Source: HGM13006 sp900757695 (GTDB lineage: Bacteria; Bacillota; Clostridia; Oscillospirales; Oscillospiraceae). From it: 64,000 nt of DNA. The translations under genes were made by a program, and so were the position numbers. This document shows, piece by piece, positions 25,480-34,587 of this stretch. The notes beneath the pieces were generated by a model. It had not been told where the DNA came from. It did not search any database and was given only the letters and a program-made list of their open reading frames with translations. Where the stretch lies: positions 18,120 through 82,119 of the forward strand of contig CAUHNW010000015.1 of assembly GCA_959607825.1 (NCBI GenBank). The letters run 5' to 3'. Position 1 is the stretch's first letter, and every line of letters starts with the position of its first letter.

Positions 25480-26438
25480 TAGAACAGGGAGGAAATGGAG
25501 GTCTCCTCGTCAATGCGGGTGATGGCCTCGGCAAACATGTCGGCAACGGTCAGCTGCTTGATCTTCTCGCCGGTGTAGCCCTTGGGCATGGGGATGGTGT
25601 CGAGAATCCGGATCTCCTCAAAGTAGCTGTCCTCAATGCGCTGAAGTGCGGGGCCGGAGAGAACGCCGTGGCTTGCACAGCCATAGAGCTTGCCGGCACC
25701 GCCAACCTCACGGAGGGCCTTGCAGGCATTGCAGAGAGAACCGGCAGTGTCGATCATATCGTCGAAGATGATGCAGTCCTTGCCGCGGACATCGCCGATG
25801 ATGTTCATGACCTCGCAGGAGTTGGCCTTCTGGCGGCGCTTGTCTACAATGGCAAGGCTCATGCCCACCTTGGTGGCGAATGCACGGGCACGGGCAACGG
25901 AACCAACGTCGGGGGAGACAACGACCATGTTCTCGCGGACATCCTCGGGGAACTTGTCCAGATAGTATTTTACGAATACAGGGTTGCCCAGCAGATTATC
26001 CACGGGAATATCAAAGAAGCCCTGGATCTGAGAGGCATGGAGGTCCATGGTCAGCACACGGTCAGCACCGGCGGTGGTGATGAGATTGGCCACCAGCTTT
26101 GCGGAGATGGGATCGCGGGCCTTGGCCTTACGATCCTGGCGGGCGTAGCCGAAGTAGGGGATCACAGCGGTGATACGGGCGGCGGAAGCACGGCGCAGTG
26201 CGTCGATGAGGATCAGCAGCTCCATGAGGCTGTCGTTAACGGGCTTGCAGGTGGACTGGATGACGAATACGTCGCAGCCACGAACGGTCTCGTTAATGGA
26301 AACGGAGACCTCACCGTCAGCAAAGGTCTTTACCTCGCTGTCGCCCATGGGGATGCCCAGACGCTGACAAATGGCTTCAGCCAGCGGGCGGTTGGAATTT
26401 GCGCAAAAAATCTTGATGTCCTTGCTGTGAGAATACAT
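25479..26438 (-). CDS. prs: Ribose-phosphate pyrophosphokinase
   Basis: A 319-residue class I PRPP synthetase that makes 5-phosphoribosyl diphosphate from ribose-5-phosphate and ATP for nucleotide, histidine and tryptophan synthesis. Visible motifs are 'PYFGYARQDRKAKARDPIS' (flexible loop and ATP site), the metal-binding 'VLTMDLHASQIQGFF' and the PRPP loop 'CIIFDDMIDTAGS'. Length matches Bacillus subtilis Prs (317). It sits between glmU and pth, an order conserved in many Firmicutes. GAGAGG precedes the ATG. Confidence 0.97.
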   Translation of the reverse strand: MYSHSKDIKIFCANSNRPLAEAICQRLGIPMGDSEVKTFADGEVSVSINETVRGCDVFVIQSTCKPVNDSLMELLILIDALRRASAARITAVIPYFGYARQDRKAKARDPISAKLVANLITTAGADRVLTMDLHASQIQGFFDIPVDNLLGNPVFVKYYLDKFPEDVRENMVVVSPDVGSVARARAFATKVGMSLAIVDKRRQKANSCEVMNIIGDVRGKDCIIFDDMIDTAGSLCNACKALREVGGAGKLYGCASHGVLSGPALQRIEDSYFEEIRILDTIPMPKGYTGEKIKQLTVADMFAEAITRIDEETSISSLF

Positions 26439-26482
26439 GTTTTATACCTCTCTTTTCATTATTCACGGGGATACCCCAGAAT

Positions 26483-27694
26483 TTACTTCAGTTTTCCATC
26501 CTTGCGTCGCTGGTCAGCCCAGCCGGGTTTGTTGGTTTGCCGTTCCCGGGCAATGGCCAGAGAGCCTGCGGGAACGTTGTCGGTGATGGTGGAGCCGGCA
26601 GCCACATAGCTGCCCTTTCCGATGGTAACGGGAGCTACCATGTTGGTGTTGCAGCCGATGAAGCAGTCATCCTCTACGGTGCAGCGATACTTGCTCTTGC
26701 CGTCGTAGTTGACGGTGACCGTGCCGCAGCCAAGATTAATGCGCTGGCCCAGATCGGTGTCACCGACATAAGTGAGGTGGGAGATCTTGGTGCCGTTGCC
26801 GATGGTGGAGTTCTTTAGCTCCACAAAATCACCGACCTTGATATCATCTCCCACGGTGCATCCGGGACGGACATAGGCGAAGGGGCCTACATTGGTCCGC
26901 TGCCCGATGGTGGAATCATAAATTTGGGAGGCGTTGACCGTGGAACCCTCCCCCACATGGGCGTTTTCCAGCAGGGAGTTGGGGCCGATGACGGCACCGG
27001 ACGCTACCGTAGTGCTGCCTTTCAAAATAGTTCCGGGCATCAGTACGGCACCGGGGGCAACCTCGGCAAAGGGGCCGACGTAGCAGTTGTCAAAATCCCA
27101 GATCTCTACGCCGTCTGCATAGAGGTAGTAGTTCCGCAGCTTCTTAAAGATAGACTGGAAGTCTGCCACAGCACCGGGATCGGAAATCGCCATGGCACCA
27201 TCGGCCTCGGTGAGTTCTGTGCCCAGCACGGAAGAAAAACGGCCAAGGTCAAAATTGGCGGCATCCATTACGGAAGCAATGGATTCTGCGGAGACCATAT
27301 AGCAGCCGCAGCCTTCCAGCATCCCGGTATCCTCGGCATCCTGTGCCACGGCCTCTACACCGCCAAGGGCCCGTCCGCCCAACAGAGCAGGCGCAGTGAC
27401 CACCAGAAGCTGATCCTCAGCCCCGGAGAGGAAATCCCGAAGAACGGCAGCATCCGGCTCCGGCCCGGTCACCGTGACAGCAGAAGCCGGGAAGCAGGCC
27501 AGTGCCGCATCCCGGAATTCGTCGTCACAGGACAGGAGAAAATCTGTGTAGCCGCTGTCGCGCATCAGACGAACCATCCAGGAAAGCAGTGGGCTGCCGC
27601 TCATGGCTTGCAGCATCAGGGGCTTTTTGAGCCCGGTGGCATCACGGTCATCCGGTAGACAAATAATCGCAGATTGCTCAGACAAACAATTCAC
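26483..27694 (-). CDS. glmU: GlmU-type acetyltransferase with degenerate uridylyltransferase domain
   Basis: A 403-residue protein, shorter than normal GlmU (about 456). The left-handed beta-helix acetyltransferase half (about 190-403) is intact: 'VRPGCTVGDDIKVGDFVELK', catalytic His in 'ISHLTYVGDTDLGQ', and 'NLGCGTVTVNYDGKSK'. The N-terminal half should carry the nucleotide loop LxxGxGTRM and a lysine; instead it reads 'CLPDDRDATGLKKPLML' and is eroded, so UTP binding is doubtful. It may make GlcNAc-1-phosphate while another enzyme forms UDP-GlcNAc. The GTG start is close to its GGAG; an in-frame TTG nine bases on is better spaced and could be the true start. Confidence 0.85.
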   Translation of the reverse strand: MNCLSEQSAIICLPDDRDATGLKKPLMLQAMSGSPLLSWMVRLMRDSGYTDFLLSCDDEFRDAALACFPASAVTVTGPEPDAAVLRDFLSGAEDQLLVVTAPALLGGRALGGVEAVAQDAEDTGMLEGCGCYMVSAESIASVMDAANFDLGRFSSVLGTELTEADGAMAISDPGAVADFQSIFKKLRNYYLYADGVEIWDFDNCYVGPFAEVAPGAVLMPGTILKGSTTVASGAVIGPNSLLENAHVGEGSTVNASQIYDSTIGQRTNVGPFAYVRPGCTVGDDIKVGDFVELKNSTIGNGTKISHLTYVGDTDLGQRINLGCGTVTVNYDGKSKYRCTVEDDCFIGCNTNMVAPVTIGKGSYVAAGSTITDNVPAGSLAIARERQTNKPGWADQRRKDGKLK

Positions 27695-27736
27695 GCTCCA
27701 AATCTGTGAAGTATTGTATTCAACTTGTATGGTAAC

Positions 27737-27745
27737 ATTATATCA
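27737..27745 (-). promoter_or_regulatory. Extended -10 element ahead of glmU
   Basis: On the minus strand TGATATAAT forms an extended -10, about 45 bases before the glmU start. No convincing -35 is seen. Confidence 0.45.
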
Positions 27746-27844
27746 GGATTCCCCAGGATTGTACAGGGATGCACGGAAAAAAATCCGATGGAAATATGCT
27801 GTAAAATTGTCGAATCAGCCAAAAATCCGGAGAAGCAGCAGAAA

Positions 27845-27870
27845 GGTGCACTGCCGTGGGACAGTGCACC
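27845..27870 (-). terminator. Terminator of the hrcA-dnaJ operon
   Basis: GGTGCACTG pairs perfectly with CAGTGCACC around an 8-base loop, 10 bases after the dnaJ stop, followed by TTTCT on the minus strand. Confidence 0.75.
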
Positions 27871-27879
27871 ATATTTTGA

Positions 27880-29046
27880 TTATATGTTCTTGAAATTATC
27901 CTTTACCTTCTCAAAGAAGCTTTTGCGCTTGGTATAGGATTCCTCGCCGGAGGCATCCGCAAACTTTTTAAGAAGCTCTTTTTGCTCCTTGTTGAGGTTC
28001 TTGGGAGTCTCGATGGTAACGGTCACATACTGGTCACCGCGGCGGTTCTGGTACCCTACTACGGGAATGCCCTTGCCACGGAGCCGGAAGGTGGTGCCGG
28101 TCTGGGTGCCCTCGGGAATGTCATAGCGCACCTTGCCATCCAGTGTGGGGACTTCCAGCTCACCGCCCAGTGCAGCCTGCACAAAGGTGATGGGGATCTC
28201 ACAAAGCACATCACTGCCGTCCCGCTCAAACAGAGAATGGGGCAGTACATTGACCTCTACCAGAAGATCGCCCTTGGAGCCGCCGGCAGTTCCAACAGAA
28301 CCCTCGCCGGCCACACGGACGGCCTGACCGTTGTCAACACCCGCAGGAATTTTCACGGAGATCTTCTTGTTCCGGCGCACCTTGCCCTTGCCACGACAGG
28401 TGGGACAGGGGTTCTTTACCACCTTGCCGGTGCCGCCGCAGCGGGTACAGGTAGACTGCTGCTGCATGGCGCCGAAGGGGGTCTGACGCACGGTACGTGT
28501 CACACCGGAGCCGCCGCAGGTGGGACAGGTATCCGGTGCGGAGCCATCGGCAGAGCCGGTGCCGCCGCATTTCTGACAATCCTCGATCCGGGACGCAGTA
28601 ACCTCCTTCTCACAGCCAAAGGCCGCCTCTTCGAAGGTCAGCGTTACGCTGGCACGGACATTTTCACCCTTCCGGGGGCCGTTTCGGCGTGCACCGCCGG
28701 AGGAGGCTCCACCGCCGAAGAAGTCGTTGAAAATGCTGCCCAAATCGACGTCAAAGCCGCCGAAGCCGCCGCCAAAACCGCCGCCGCCAAAGCCGCTGCC
28801 AGCGGCGTAGTTGGGATCCACACCGGCGAAGCCGTACTGATCATAACGGGCACGCTTTTCGGAATCGGACAGAATCTCGTATGCTTCGCCCACCTCTTTG
28901 AACTTGGCCTCGGCCTCTTTATCACCGGGGTTCAGGTCAGGATGGTATTTCTTGGCCAGCTTACGGTAGGCCTTCTTTATTTCATCGTCGCTGGCGGATT
29001 TGCTGACCCCCAGCACTTCATAGTAATCTCTTTTCTCATCAGCCAT
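27880..29046 (-). CDS. dnaJ: Chaperone DnaJ (Hsp40)
   Basis: A 388-residue type I J-protein. The J domain (1-70) has HPD at 35-37; a Gly/Phe-rich linker ('GSGFGGGGFGGGFGG') follows to about 110; the zinc-finger domain has four CxxCxGxG units ('CQKCGGTG', 'CPTCGGSG', 'CTRCGGTG', 'CPTCRGKG'); the substrate-binding C-terminal domains end the protein. It stimulates DnaK ATP hydrolysis and delivers unfolded clients. It is the last gene of the CIRCE-controlled operon, separated from dnaK by a hairpin. Confidence 0.98.
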   Translation of the reverse strand: MADEKRDYYEVLGVSKSASDDEIKKAYRKLAKKYHPDLNPGDKEAEAKFKEVGEAYEILSDSEKRARYDQYGFAGVDPNYAAGSGFGGGGFGGGFGGFDVDLGSIFNDFFGGGASSGGARRNGPRKGENVRASVTLTFEEAAFGCEKEVTASRIEDCQKCGGTGSADGSAPDTCPTCGGSGVTRTVRQTPFGAMQQQSTCTRCGGTGKVVKNPCPTCRGKGKVRRNKKISVKIPAGVDNGQAVRVAGEGSVGTAGGSKGDLLVEVNVLPHSLFERDGSDVLCEIPITFVQAALGGELEVPTLDGKVRYDIPEGTQTGTTFRLRGKGIPVVGYQNRRGDQYVTVTIETPKNLNKEQKELLKKFADASGEESYTKRKSFFEKVKDNFKNI

Positions 29047-29082
29047 GATCTCACCTCGTTATTTCCAGTATAAACAGCCATA

Positions 29083-29113
29083 GGTGGAGAGCGAAGAAAA
29101 TCCGCTCTCCACC
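29083..29113 (-). other. Intergenic hairpin dnaK/dnaJ
   Basis: GGTGGAGAGCG pairs perfectly with CGCTCTCCACC around a 9-base loop. No U-run follows. It probably sets the dnaJ:dnaK ratio by processing or partial termination. Confidence 0.7.
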
Positions 29114-29125
29114 ACAGACAATCTA

Positions 29126-30958
29126 TTACTGGTCGTCGTCTACAACCTCGTAGTCGGCGTCAACAACGCCATCATCGCCCTGAGCGGCATTGCCGGCTGC
29201 GCCGGTAGCTGCGCCGCCCTGAGCGGCCTGCTGCTGATAGAGCTTCTCGGAGATGCTGTAGAAGGCCTGCTGCAGTGCCTCGGTATCAGCCTTAATGGCG
29301 GCAACATCGCTGCCCTTCATGGTCTCACGGAGCTTTTCGATGGCGGCCTTGATGGGAGCCTTCTCGGACTCGGTGACCTTGTCGCCCAGCTCATCCAGCG
29401 TCTTTTCGGACTGGTAGATCACCTGATCGGCAGTGTTGCGGGTATCGACCTCTTCCTTCCGGGCCTTATCCTGAGAGGCGTACTCCTCGGCTTCCTTTAC
29501 AGCCTTGTTGATATCGTCCTCGGAGAGGTTGGTAGAAGCAGTGATGGTGATGTGCTGCTCCTTGCCGGTGCCCTTATCGGTGGCGGATACGTTTACAATG
29601 CCGTTGGCATCGATGTCGAACTTGACCTCGATCTGAGGAACGCCCCGGCGTGCGGGAGCGATGCCGTCCAGATGGAAGCGGCCCAGAGATTTGTTGTCAG
29701 CTGCAAACTCGCGCTCGCCCTGAAGTACGTTGACTTCAACGGAGGTCTGGTTGTCAGCGGCAGTGGAGAAGATCTGGCTCTTGGAGGTAGGAATGGTGGT
29801 GTTGCGCTCAATGAGCTTGGTGAATATGCCGCCCATGGTCTCAATGCCCAGAGACAGAGGCGTTACATCCAGCAGCAGCATGCCATTGACATCGCCGGTG
29901 AGAACGCCGCCCTGAATGGCTGCGCCAACTGCAACGCACTCATCGGGGTTGATGCCCTTGAAGCCGTCCTTGCCGGTGATCTTCTTAACGGCATCCTGCA
30001 CGGCGGGGATACGGCTGGAGCCGCCTACCAGCAGAACCTTGGAGATATCGGAAGCGCTGAGGCCGGCGTCAGACATTGCCTGACGAACAGGAACCATGGT
30101 CTTTTCGACCAGATCAGCGGTAAGCTCATTGAACTTTGCACGGGTCAGGGTTACGTCCAGATGCTTGGGGCCGGTGGCATCGGCGGTGATATAGGGCAGG
30201 TTGATGTTGGAGGTGGTGACACCGGACAGCTCGATCTTGGCCTTCTCGGCAGCTTCCTTCAGACGCTGCATGGCAACCTTATCGGTGGTCAGGTCAATGC
30301 CGTTCTCCTTCTTGAACTCAGCGGCCAGATAATTCATGATCCGCTGGTCAAAGTCATCGCCGCCCAGATGGGTGTCGCCGGCAGTGGAGAGAACCTCGAT
30401 GATGCCATCGCCGATGTCCAGAATGGATACATCGAAGGTGCCGCCGCCCAGGTCGTAGACCATGATCTTCTGGTCCTCTTCCTTATCCACACCATAAGCC
30501 AGTGCAGCGGCGGTGGGCTCGTTGATGATACGCTTTACATCGAGACCGGCAATCTTACCGGCATCCTTAGTGGCCTGACGCTGAGAGTCATTGAAGTAAG
30601 CGGGAACCGTAATGACAGCCTCGGAAACAGGCTGGCCCAGATAAGCCTCGGCATCAGCCTTCAGCTTCTGGAGGATCATTGCGGAAATCTCCTGAGGCGT
30701 GTAGCTCTTGCCGTCCACGGTAACCTTGTGGTCGGTGCCCATCTGACGCTTAATGGAAGCAATGGTGCGGTCGGGGTTCTGGATGGCCTGACGCTTTGCA
30801 ACCTGACCAACCATACGCTCACCGTTTTTTGCAAATGCAACCACAGAGGGGGTGGTACGGCTGCCCTCGGCGTTTGCAATGACAACAGGCTCGCCGCCTT
30901 CCATAACGGCAACACAGCTGTTTGTAGTACCCAGATCAATACCAATAATCTTAGACAT
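29126..30958 (-). CDS. dnaK: Chaperone DnaK (Hsp70)
   Basis: A 610-residue Hsp70. The ATPase domain opens with 'KIIGIDLGTTNSCVAVMEG' and shows 'AYGVDKEEDQKIMVYDLGGG' split features of the phosphate loops; the interdomain linker 'DVTPLSLGIET' precedes the substrate-binding domain; the helical lid ends with an alanine/glutamine-rich stretch and the usual acidic 'VVDADYEVVDDD' tail. The ATG follows AGGAGG; a longer upstream open frame is rejected because it overlaps the region after grpE without a site. ATP-driven folding and, with GrpE and DnaJ, stress protection. Confidence 0.98.
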   Translation of the reverse strand: MSKIIGIDLGTTNSCVAVMEGGEPVVIANAEGSRTTPSVVAFAKNGERMVGQVAKRQAIQNPDRTIASIKRQMGTDHKVTVDGKSYTPQEISAMILQKLKADAEAYLGQPVSEAVITVPAYFNDSQRQATKDAGKIAGLDVKRIINEPTAAALAYGVDKEEDQKIMVYDLGGGTFDVSILDIGDGIIEVLSTAGDTHLGGDDFDQRIMNYLAAEFKKENGIDLTTDKVAMQRLKEAAEKAKIELSGVTTSNINLPYITADATGPKHLDVTLTRAKFNELTADLVEKTMVPVRQAMSDAGLSASDISKVLLVGGSSRIPAVQDAVKKITGKDGFKGINPDECVAVGAAIQGGVLTGDVNGMLLLDVTPLSLGIETMGGIFTKLIERNTTIPTSKSQIFSTAADNQTSVEVNVLQGEREFAADNKSLGRFHLDGIAPARRGVPQIEVKFDIDANGIVNVSATDKGTGKEQHITITASTNLSEDDINKAVKEAEEYASQDKARKEEVDTRNTADQVIYQSEKTLDELGDKVTESEKAPIKAAIEKLRETMKGSDVAAIKADTEALQQAFYSISEKLYQQQAAQGGAATGAAGNAAQGDDGVVDADYEVVDDDQ

Positions 30959-31010
30959 AATATTGTTCCTCCTATATGAAACTAAATTTTTTACAAATTC
31001 AAAAGACCAT

Positions 31011-31571
31011 TTAGTTGGCGGTCTGAACCATTGCGTGGCGGATGATCTTATCTCCCATGGAGAAGCCCTTCTGGAAGACCTGAACGATCTCGCCTTCTTT
31101 ATAATTATCATCGTCAATATGCATCACTGCATTATGGAGATTGGGATCGAAGATCTCACCCGGCTCCCCATAGACGTTGACTTCCAATTTCTTAAGGATC
31201 TCCAACAGACCGTTCATGGTCATTTCTACGCCTTTCTTATAGGCGGCATCTGCTGTTTCCTGCTCCAGCGCCCGGCTGAGGTTGTCATATACCGGGAGAA
31301 ATTTCTCCACGGCGCTGCATTTTCCATCCCGGAAAAGATTGTCCTTTTCCTTCTGGGAACGCTTACGGTAGTTGTCATATTCTGCGGCCAGCCGCAGATA
31401 ATTGTCATGCTCTGCCTTGAGGGCTTCCTGCGCCTCGGCAAGGGGATCCGGAGCGGCCTCCTGAACGGGAACTTCCGCAGACTCCTGCGCCTCGGCGGTA
31501 TCCGGTGCTGTGGTAGCCTCCGGCTGGTCGGCAGGAACGGCTTCCTGCTGCTTCTTTGTTTCTTCTGCCAT
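31011..31571 (-). CDS. grpE: Nucleotide exchange factor GrpE
   Basis: A 186-residue GrpE. The acidic, low-complexity N-terminus (1-45) leads into a long dimerising coiled coil ('EALKAEHDNYLRLAAEYDNYR') and the beta-wing domain with 'EIFDPNLHNAVMHIDDDN' and 'FQKGFSMGDKIIRHAMV'. It swaps ADP for ATP on DnaK. The ribosome site lies over the end of hrcA, 6 bases separating the genes. Confidence 0.97.
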   Translation of the reverse strand: MAEETKKQQEAVPADQPEATTAPDTAEAQESAEVPVQEAAPDPLAEAQEALKAEHDNYLRLAAEYDNYRKRSQKEKDNLFRDGKCSAVEKFLPVYDNLSRALEQETADAAYKKGVEMTMNGLLEILKKLEVNVYGEPGEIFDPNLHNAVMHIDDDNYKEGEIVQVFQKGFSMGDKIIRHAMVQTAN

Positions 31572-31577
31572 ATGTGA

Positions 31578-32666
31578 TCAATCCTCCTGCTTGGGTGGTT
31601 CGGGTATCTGTTTGGGAGCAGCTGACTCGGAAGGGGAAGAAGGCAGCGCCTTTGAGAACATCTTGCCCAGCCCTTCAGCAAAATATGTCAGCTTTGCGGC
31701 AACCTGCGCATAGTCCATGCGAGTGGGGCCTACGACACCCAGCATACCCTGCATCCCATCGCCCAGATCGTAACGGGCCATGACAACGCTGGTATCCTTC
31801 AGTGCCTGAGATACATTCTCGGGACCCACCAGAATTTTTACCTGATCCTGCTCGTCTGGCACAGGCAAGGTGGAGATGGTTTCGGCATCCAGATGGGTGA
31901 TCAGCTCGGATGCTTTGCTGACATCCTGATATTCCGGCTGCCCCAGAAGCTTTGCCTGACCGGTGACGTATACATTGTTCTTCTGCTCTTCGGTCAGAAC
32001 CGAAACCGTGGAATCCACGATGACGGATACAAGGCTGGCGGCAGAGCCGGCATTCTTCTGGATCTTTCCCAGCAGCTGAGGGGTGATCTCCTCAGCGGAG
32101 AGATCCGTCAGGCTGGCGTTGAGCACTGCGGTAAGGCTTTTGAGGTCCTGAGCGTCTACATCCACGGGCAGCTTGATGAGCTTATTGCGAATCGCCTCCG
32201 TACTGGTCAGAAGCACCAGAATGAAATTGTGCGGTGCAGTCTGGATCAGCTCAAAATGCTCAATGGTAACGGCCCGACTCTTGGTGGCAACAGCATAGGC
32301 TGGGAGATTGGTGAGACCGGAGATCAGCTGACCAACCTGTGCGATGGCCTTATCGAATTCCTGAAGCCGACTATCCATGGCCTTGGAGAGCTTTTGCGTC
32401 TCATCCCGGCTCATGCGGTAGTCCTGCATCAGCTCATCAATATAGAACCGATAACCTGCGGGGGACGGAACCCGTCCGGCGGAGGTATGGGGCTGTTCCA
32501 AAAGGCCGTCTTCCGTTAAAACTGCAAGCTCATTGCGAATGGTGGCGGAGGAAAAATCCATATCCGGCATGGCAGCAATGGTCTTGGAGCCAACCGGCTC
32601 AGCCGTAGCCACATAGCAATCTACCACGGCACGGAGTATCTTTTTCTGCCGCTGGGTTAATTCCAT
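31578..32666 (-). CDS. hrcA: Heat-inducible repressor HrcA
   Basis: A 362-residue HrcA that binds CIRCE operators and is kept active by GroEL. The winged-helix domain is at residues 1-75 ('LTQRQKKILRAVVDCYVAT', 'SSATIRNELAVLTEDGLLEQ'), followed by 'PHTSAGRVPSPAGYRFYIDE', a family hallmark, then the GAF-like and dimerisation domains. AGAGGTG precedes the ATG. A perfect CIRCE lies between promoter and start, so the operon represses itself. Confidence 0.97.
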   Translation of the reverse strand: MELTQRQKKILRAVVDCYVATAEPVGSKTIAAMPDMDFSSATIRNELAVLTEDGLLEQPHTSAGRVPSPAGYRFYIDELMQDYRMSRDETQKLSKAMDSRLQEFDKAIAQVGQLISGLTNLPAYAVATKSRAVTIEHFELIQTAPHNFILVLLTSTEAIRNKLIKLPVDVDAQDLKSLTAVLNASLTDLSAEEITPQLLGKIQKNAGSAASLVSVIVDSTVSVLTEEQKNNVYVTGQAKLLGQPEYQDVSKASELITHLDAETISTLPVPDEQDQVKILVGPENVSQALKDTSVVMARYDLGDGMQGMLGVVGPTRMDYAQVAAKLTYFAEGLGKMFSKALPSSPSESAAPKQIPEPPKQED

Positions 32667-32685
32667 GTTTCACACCTCTTTCGCT

Positions 32686-32712
32686 TTAGCACTCCATCTC
32701 TCTGAGTGCTAA
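32686..32712 (-). promoter_or_regulatory. CIRCE operator
   Basis: TTAGCACTC-N9-GAGTGCTAA, a perfect match to the consensus, 20 bases upstream of the hrcA ATG and just downstream of its promoter. HrcA binding here would block the whole heat-shock operon. Confidence 0.98.
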
Positions 32713-32716
32713 GATA

Positions 32717-32745
32717 AATGTACCACTGCTTTCCGGGATTGTCAA
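32717..32745 (-). promoter_or_regulatory. sigma-A promoter of the hrcA operon
   Basis: On the minus strand TTGACA and TACATT are 17 bases apart, placing transcription start inside or at the edge of the CIRCE element. Confidence 0.85.
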
Positions 32746-32898
32746 TAGGAGATTATGAATAAATTTGAAACAATTCAAAAACAGCCAAAAAACATGAAAA
32801 TGGATAGAGAAAAGAAATTTTTCAGGGTTTGTATACGCACAGAAGGTTTCAACGTCTATAATAGTGAAAAGCTTTTCAATCCACAATGGAGGTGCAGT

Positions 32899-33447
32899 AT
32901 GGAGGATGAGAAGATTCTGGGGCTATACCGGCAGCGGAACGAAGCTGCAATTTCGGCAACCGGGGAAAAGTACGGTGGATATTGCCACGCCATTGCCTAC
33001 AATATTTTAGCGTCCCGAGAAGACAGCGATGAATGTGTCTGGGATACATGGCTCCGTACATGGAATGCCATTCCGCCGGCACAGCCCAAGAGCCTGAAGA
33101 GCTTCGTGGGAAGAATCACGCACAATCTGGCCATTGACCGCTATCGGTACAATCAGCGGCACGCAGGAACCGCAATGGAAGAGGTGCTGACGGAATTGAG
33201 GGTGGAGGCTCTGTCCGAGCCGGAAGAGACCGCAGAGGCAGAGGACTTGCGGAAGTGCATCTCAGCGTTTCTTCGGGCACAGCCCAAGGAAAAACGGGTG
33301 CTGTTCGTACTGCGGTACTGGTATGTGGACTCTATTGCGGAGATCAGCCGCAAAACCGGACTGAAGGAAACACGGATCCGTACAGAGTTGTATCGGATGC
33401 GGAAAAAGCTCAGCACCCATCTGGAAAAGGAGGGGTATATTTTATGA
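32899..33447 (+). CDS. ECF-type RNA polymerase sigma factor
   Basis: A 182-residue sigma-70 family factor. Region 2 is at about 20-85 ('CVWDTWLRTWNAIPP' and 'LKSFVGRITHNLAIDRYR') and region 4 at about 120-175 with an HTH ('DSIAEISRKTGLKETRIRTE'). The ATG has GGAGGTG 4 bases upstream. A CGTCTATAAT box about 45 bases upstream resembles ECF -10 elements and could mean autoregulation. The stop overlaps the start of the anti-sigma-like gene (ATGA), so the two are coupled. The stimulus is unknown. Confidence 0.9.
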   Translation: MEDEKILGLYRQRNEAAISATGEKYGGYCHAIAYNILASREDSDECVWDTWLRTWNAIPPAQPKSLKSFVGRITHNLAIDRYRYNQRHAGTAMEEVLTELRVEALSEPEETAEAEDLRKCISAFLRAQPKEKRVLFVLRYWYVDSIAEISRKTGLKETRIRTELYRMRKKLSTHLEKEGYIL

Positions 33448-34514
33448 AACGGGACAGTGTGTTTTGGGCGATTTGCGGCATGGATGATGATTTGATTTTA
33501 GAGGCAGAGGAGGGCATTTCAGTGGGAAAGAAGCAGGGAAAGCGTGCAGTCAGGATCGCAATGGCGGTGGCGGGAATTGCGGCAGTGCTGGCGGGAACCG
33601 CATTGGCGGTGAGGCTCTATACAAAATCCGCAGACCGGATGGAGGAAAACTGGAACCAACAGGCACAGCAGCCCATGACATCGGAGCAAAAAGATTTTAT
33701 CGAGGAAAAATCATCAGATGTTGGAAAGACGGTGACCGATCAGGGAATCACCGTTACGGTGGAGTCTGTAACCTGTACCGATGAAATGGTATATGCAGCG
33801 GTCCGTCTGTATGTGGATCCGCAGCAGTATTCGGGCGATGAGATCGCACTGTTCCCAATGGTCGATGCTGCCACGGCGGAAAATATCCAGTGGGAGGCGC
33901 CCGTACAGGGAGAGGTGGTTTCCGTGACTGGGGACAACCGGCAGGCAGACGGAAGCATAGAAGCAGAGTGGCGGATCCGGTTTGCGGAGCTGCCGGAGGG
34001 ACAGCGGCTCAGCGGCGGTGAGACAACCATGAATTTGGAGATTGCGGAGTTTGGGGTACATCTAATGGTGGATGGAGAGATGCAGGAGCAGACGGTAGCA
34101 GGGGGCTGGAAGATTTCTGTCGTGCTGCCGGAAAGCGATACATCTGTGGTGATTTCGGCCCAGGAGAATGCGGTATTTGAAGGAGAATTGAATTTCAGTG
34201 TAGAACAGATCCAAGTGACGGCGGATGACCTGCGGTTTGAACTGATCGCTCCCAGCAACGACTATGTGATCGTAGGCACGGATCAGCTGGAGCTTGCCAA
34301 GGCAGCGGAGCCGGATGCGCCGTTCTACTCGGTGGAAGCACGGCTGGAGGATGGAACGTGTGTACCAACCACCGGGGCTTCTATGTCGCTCAATGAGGAA
34401 AGCGGCATGGATGAATGGAATATTCGCTGGATGGCCCCCATTAATCCGGCAACTGTAGTATCACTGGTATTTACAGATGGAACCGCAGAACAGGAGATCC
34501 CACTAGAAAAATAA
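33444..34514 (+). CDS. DUF4179-type membrane anti-sigma factor
   Basis: A 356-residue protein with a short cytoplasmic part (1-34) suited to bind the sigma factor, one membrane segment (about 36-57) and a large outside domain. The cytoplasmic start 'AICGMDDDLILEAEE' is typical of DUF4179 proteins encoded next to ECF sigma factors. The outer part is beta-rich, with 'VGKTVTDQGITVTVESVTC' (about 94-112) matching the DUF4179 domain. Translational coupling to the sigma gene supports a sigma/anti-sigma pair in which the outer domain senses a surface stress. No protease cleavage site can be read off. Confidence 0.82.
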   Translation: MKRDSVFWAICGMDDDLILEAEEGISVGKKQGKRAVRIAMAVAGIAAVLAGTALAVRLYTKSADRMEENWNQQAQQPMTSEQKDFIEEKSSDVGKTVTDQGITVTVESVTCTDEMVYAAVRLYVDPQQYSGDEIALFPMVDAATAENIQWEAPVQGEVVSVTGDNRQADGSIEAEWRIRFAELPEGQRLSGGETTMNLEIAEFGVHLMVDGEMQEQTVAGGWKISVVLPESDTSVVISAQENAVFEGELNFSVEQIQVTADDLRFELIAPSNDYVIVGTDQLELAKAAEPDAPFYSVEARLEDGTCVPTTGASMSLNEESGMDEWNIRWMAPINPATVVSLVFTDGTAEQEIPLEK

Positions 34515-34537
34515 GGTAGGCCGCAATTGAAGGAAAA

Positions 34538-34574
34538 GCGCCCCTGCTCACCATTAAACAGTGAGCGGGGGCGC
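34538..34574. terminator. Bidirectional terminator
   Basis: GCGCCCCTGCTCAC pairs with GTGAGCGGGGGCGC around a 9-base loop. T-rich flanks are short on both sides. It lies between converging genes. Confidence 0.8.
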
Positions 34575-34587
34575 AGCTATTTATATA

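Noticed and set aside
29084..30979. 631-codon open frame antisense to dnaK
   Set aside because: Antisense frames over dnaK are a known codon-usage artefact; the minus-strand product is an unmistakable Hsp70.
30959..31117. N-terminal extension of DnaK
   Set aside because: It would overlap grpE; the ATG at 30958 has a good AGGAGG site and starts exactly at the conserved N-terminus.
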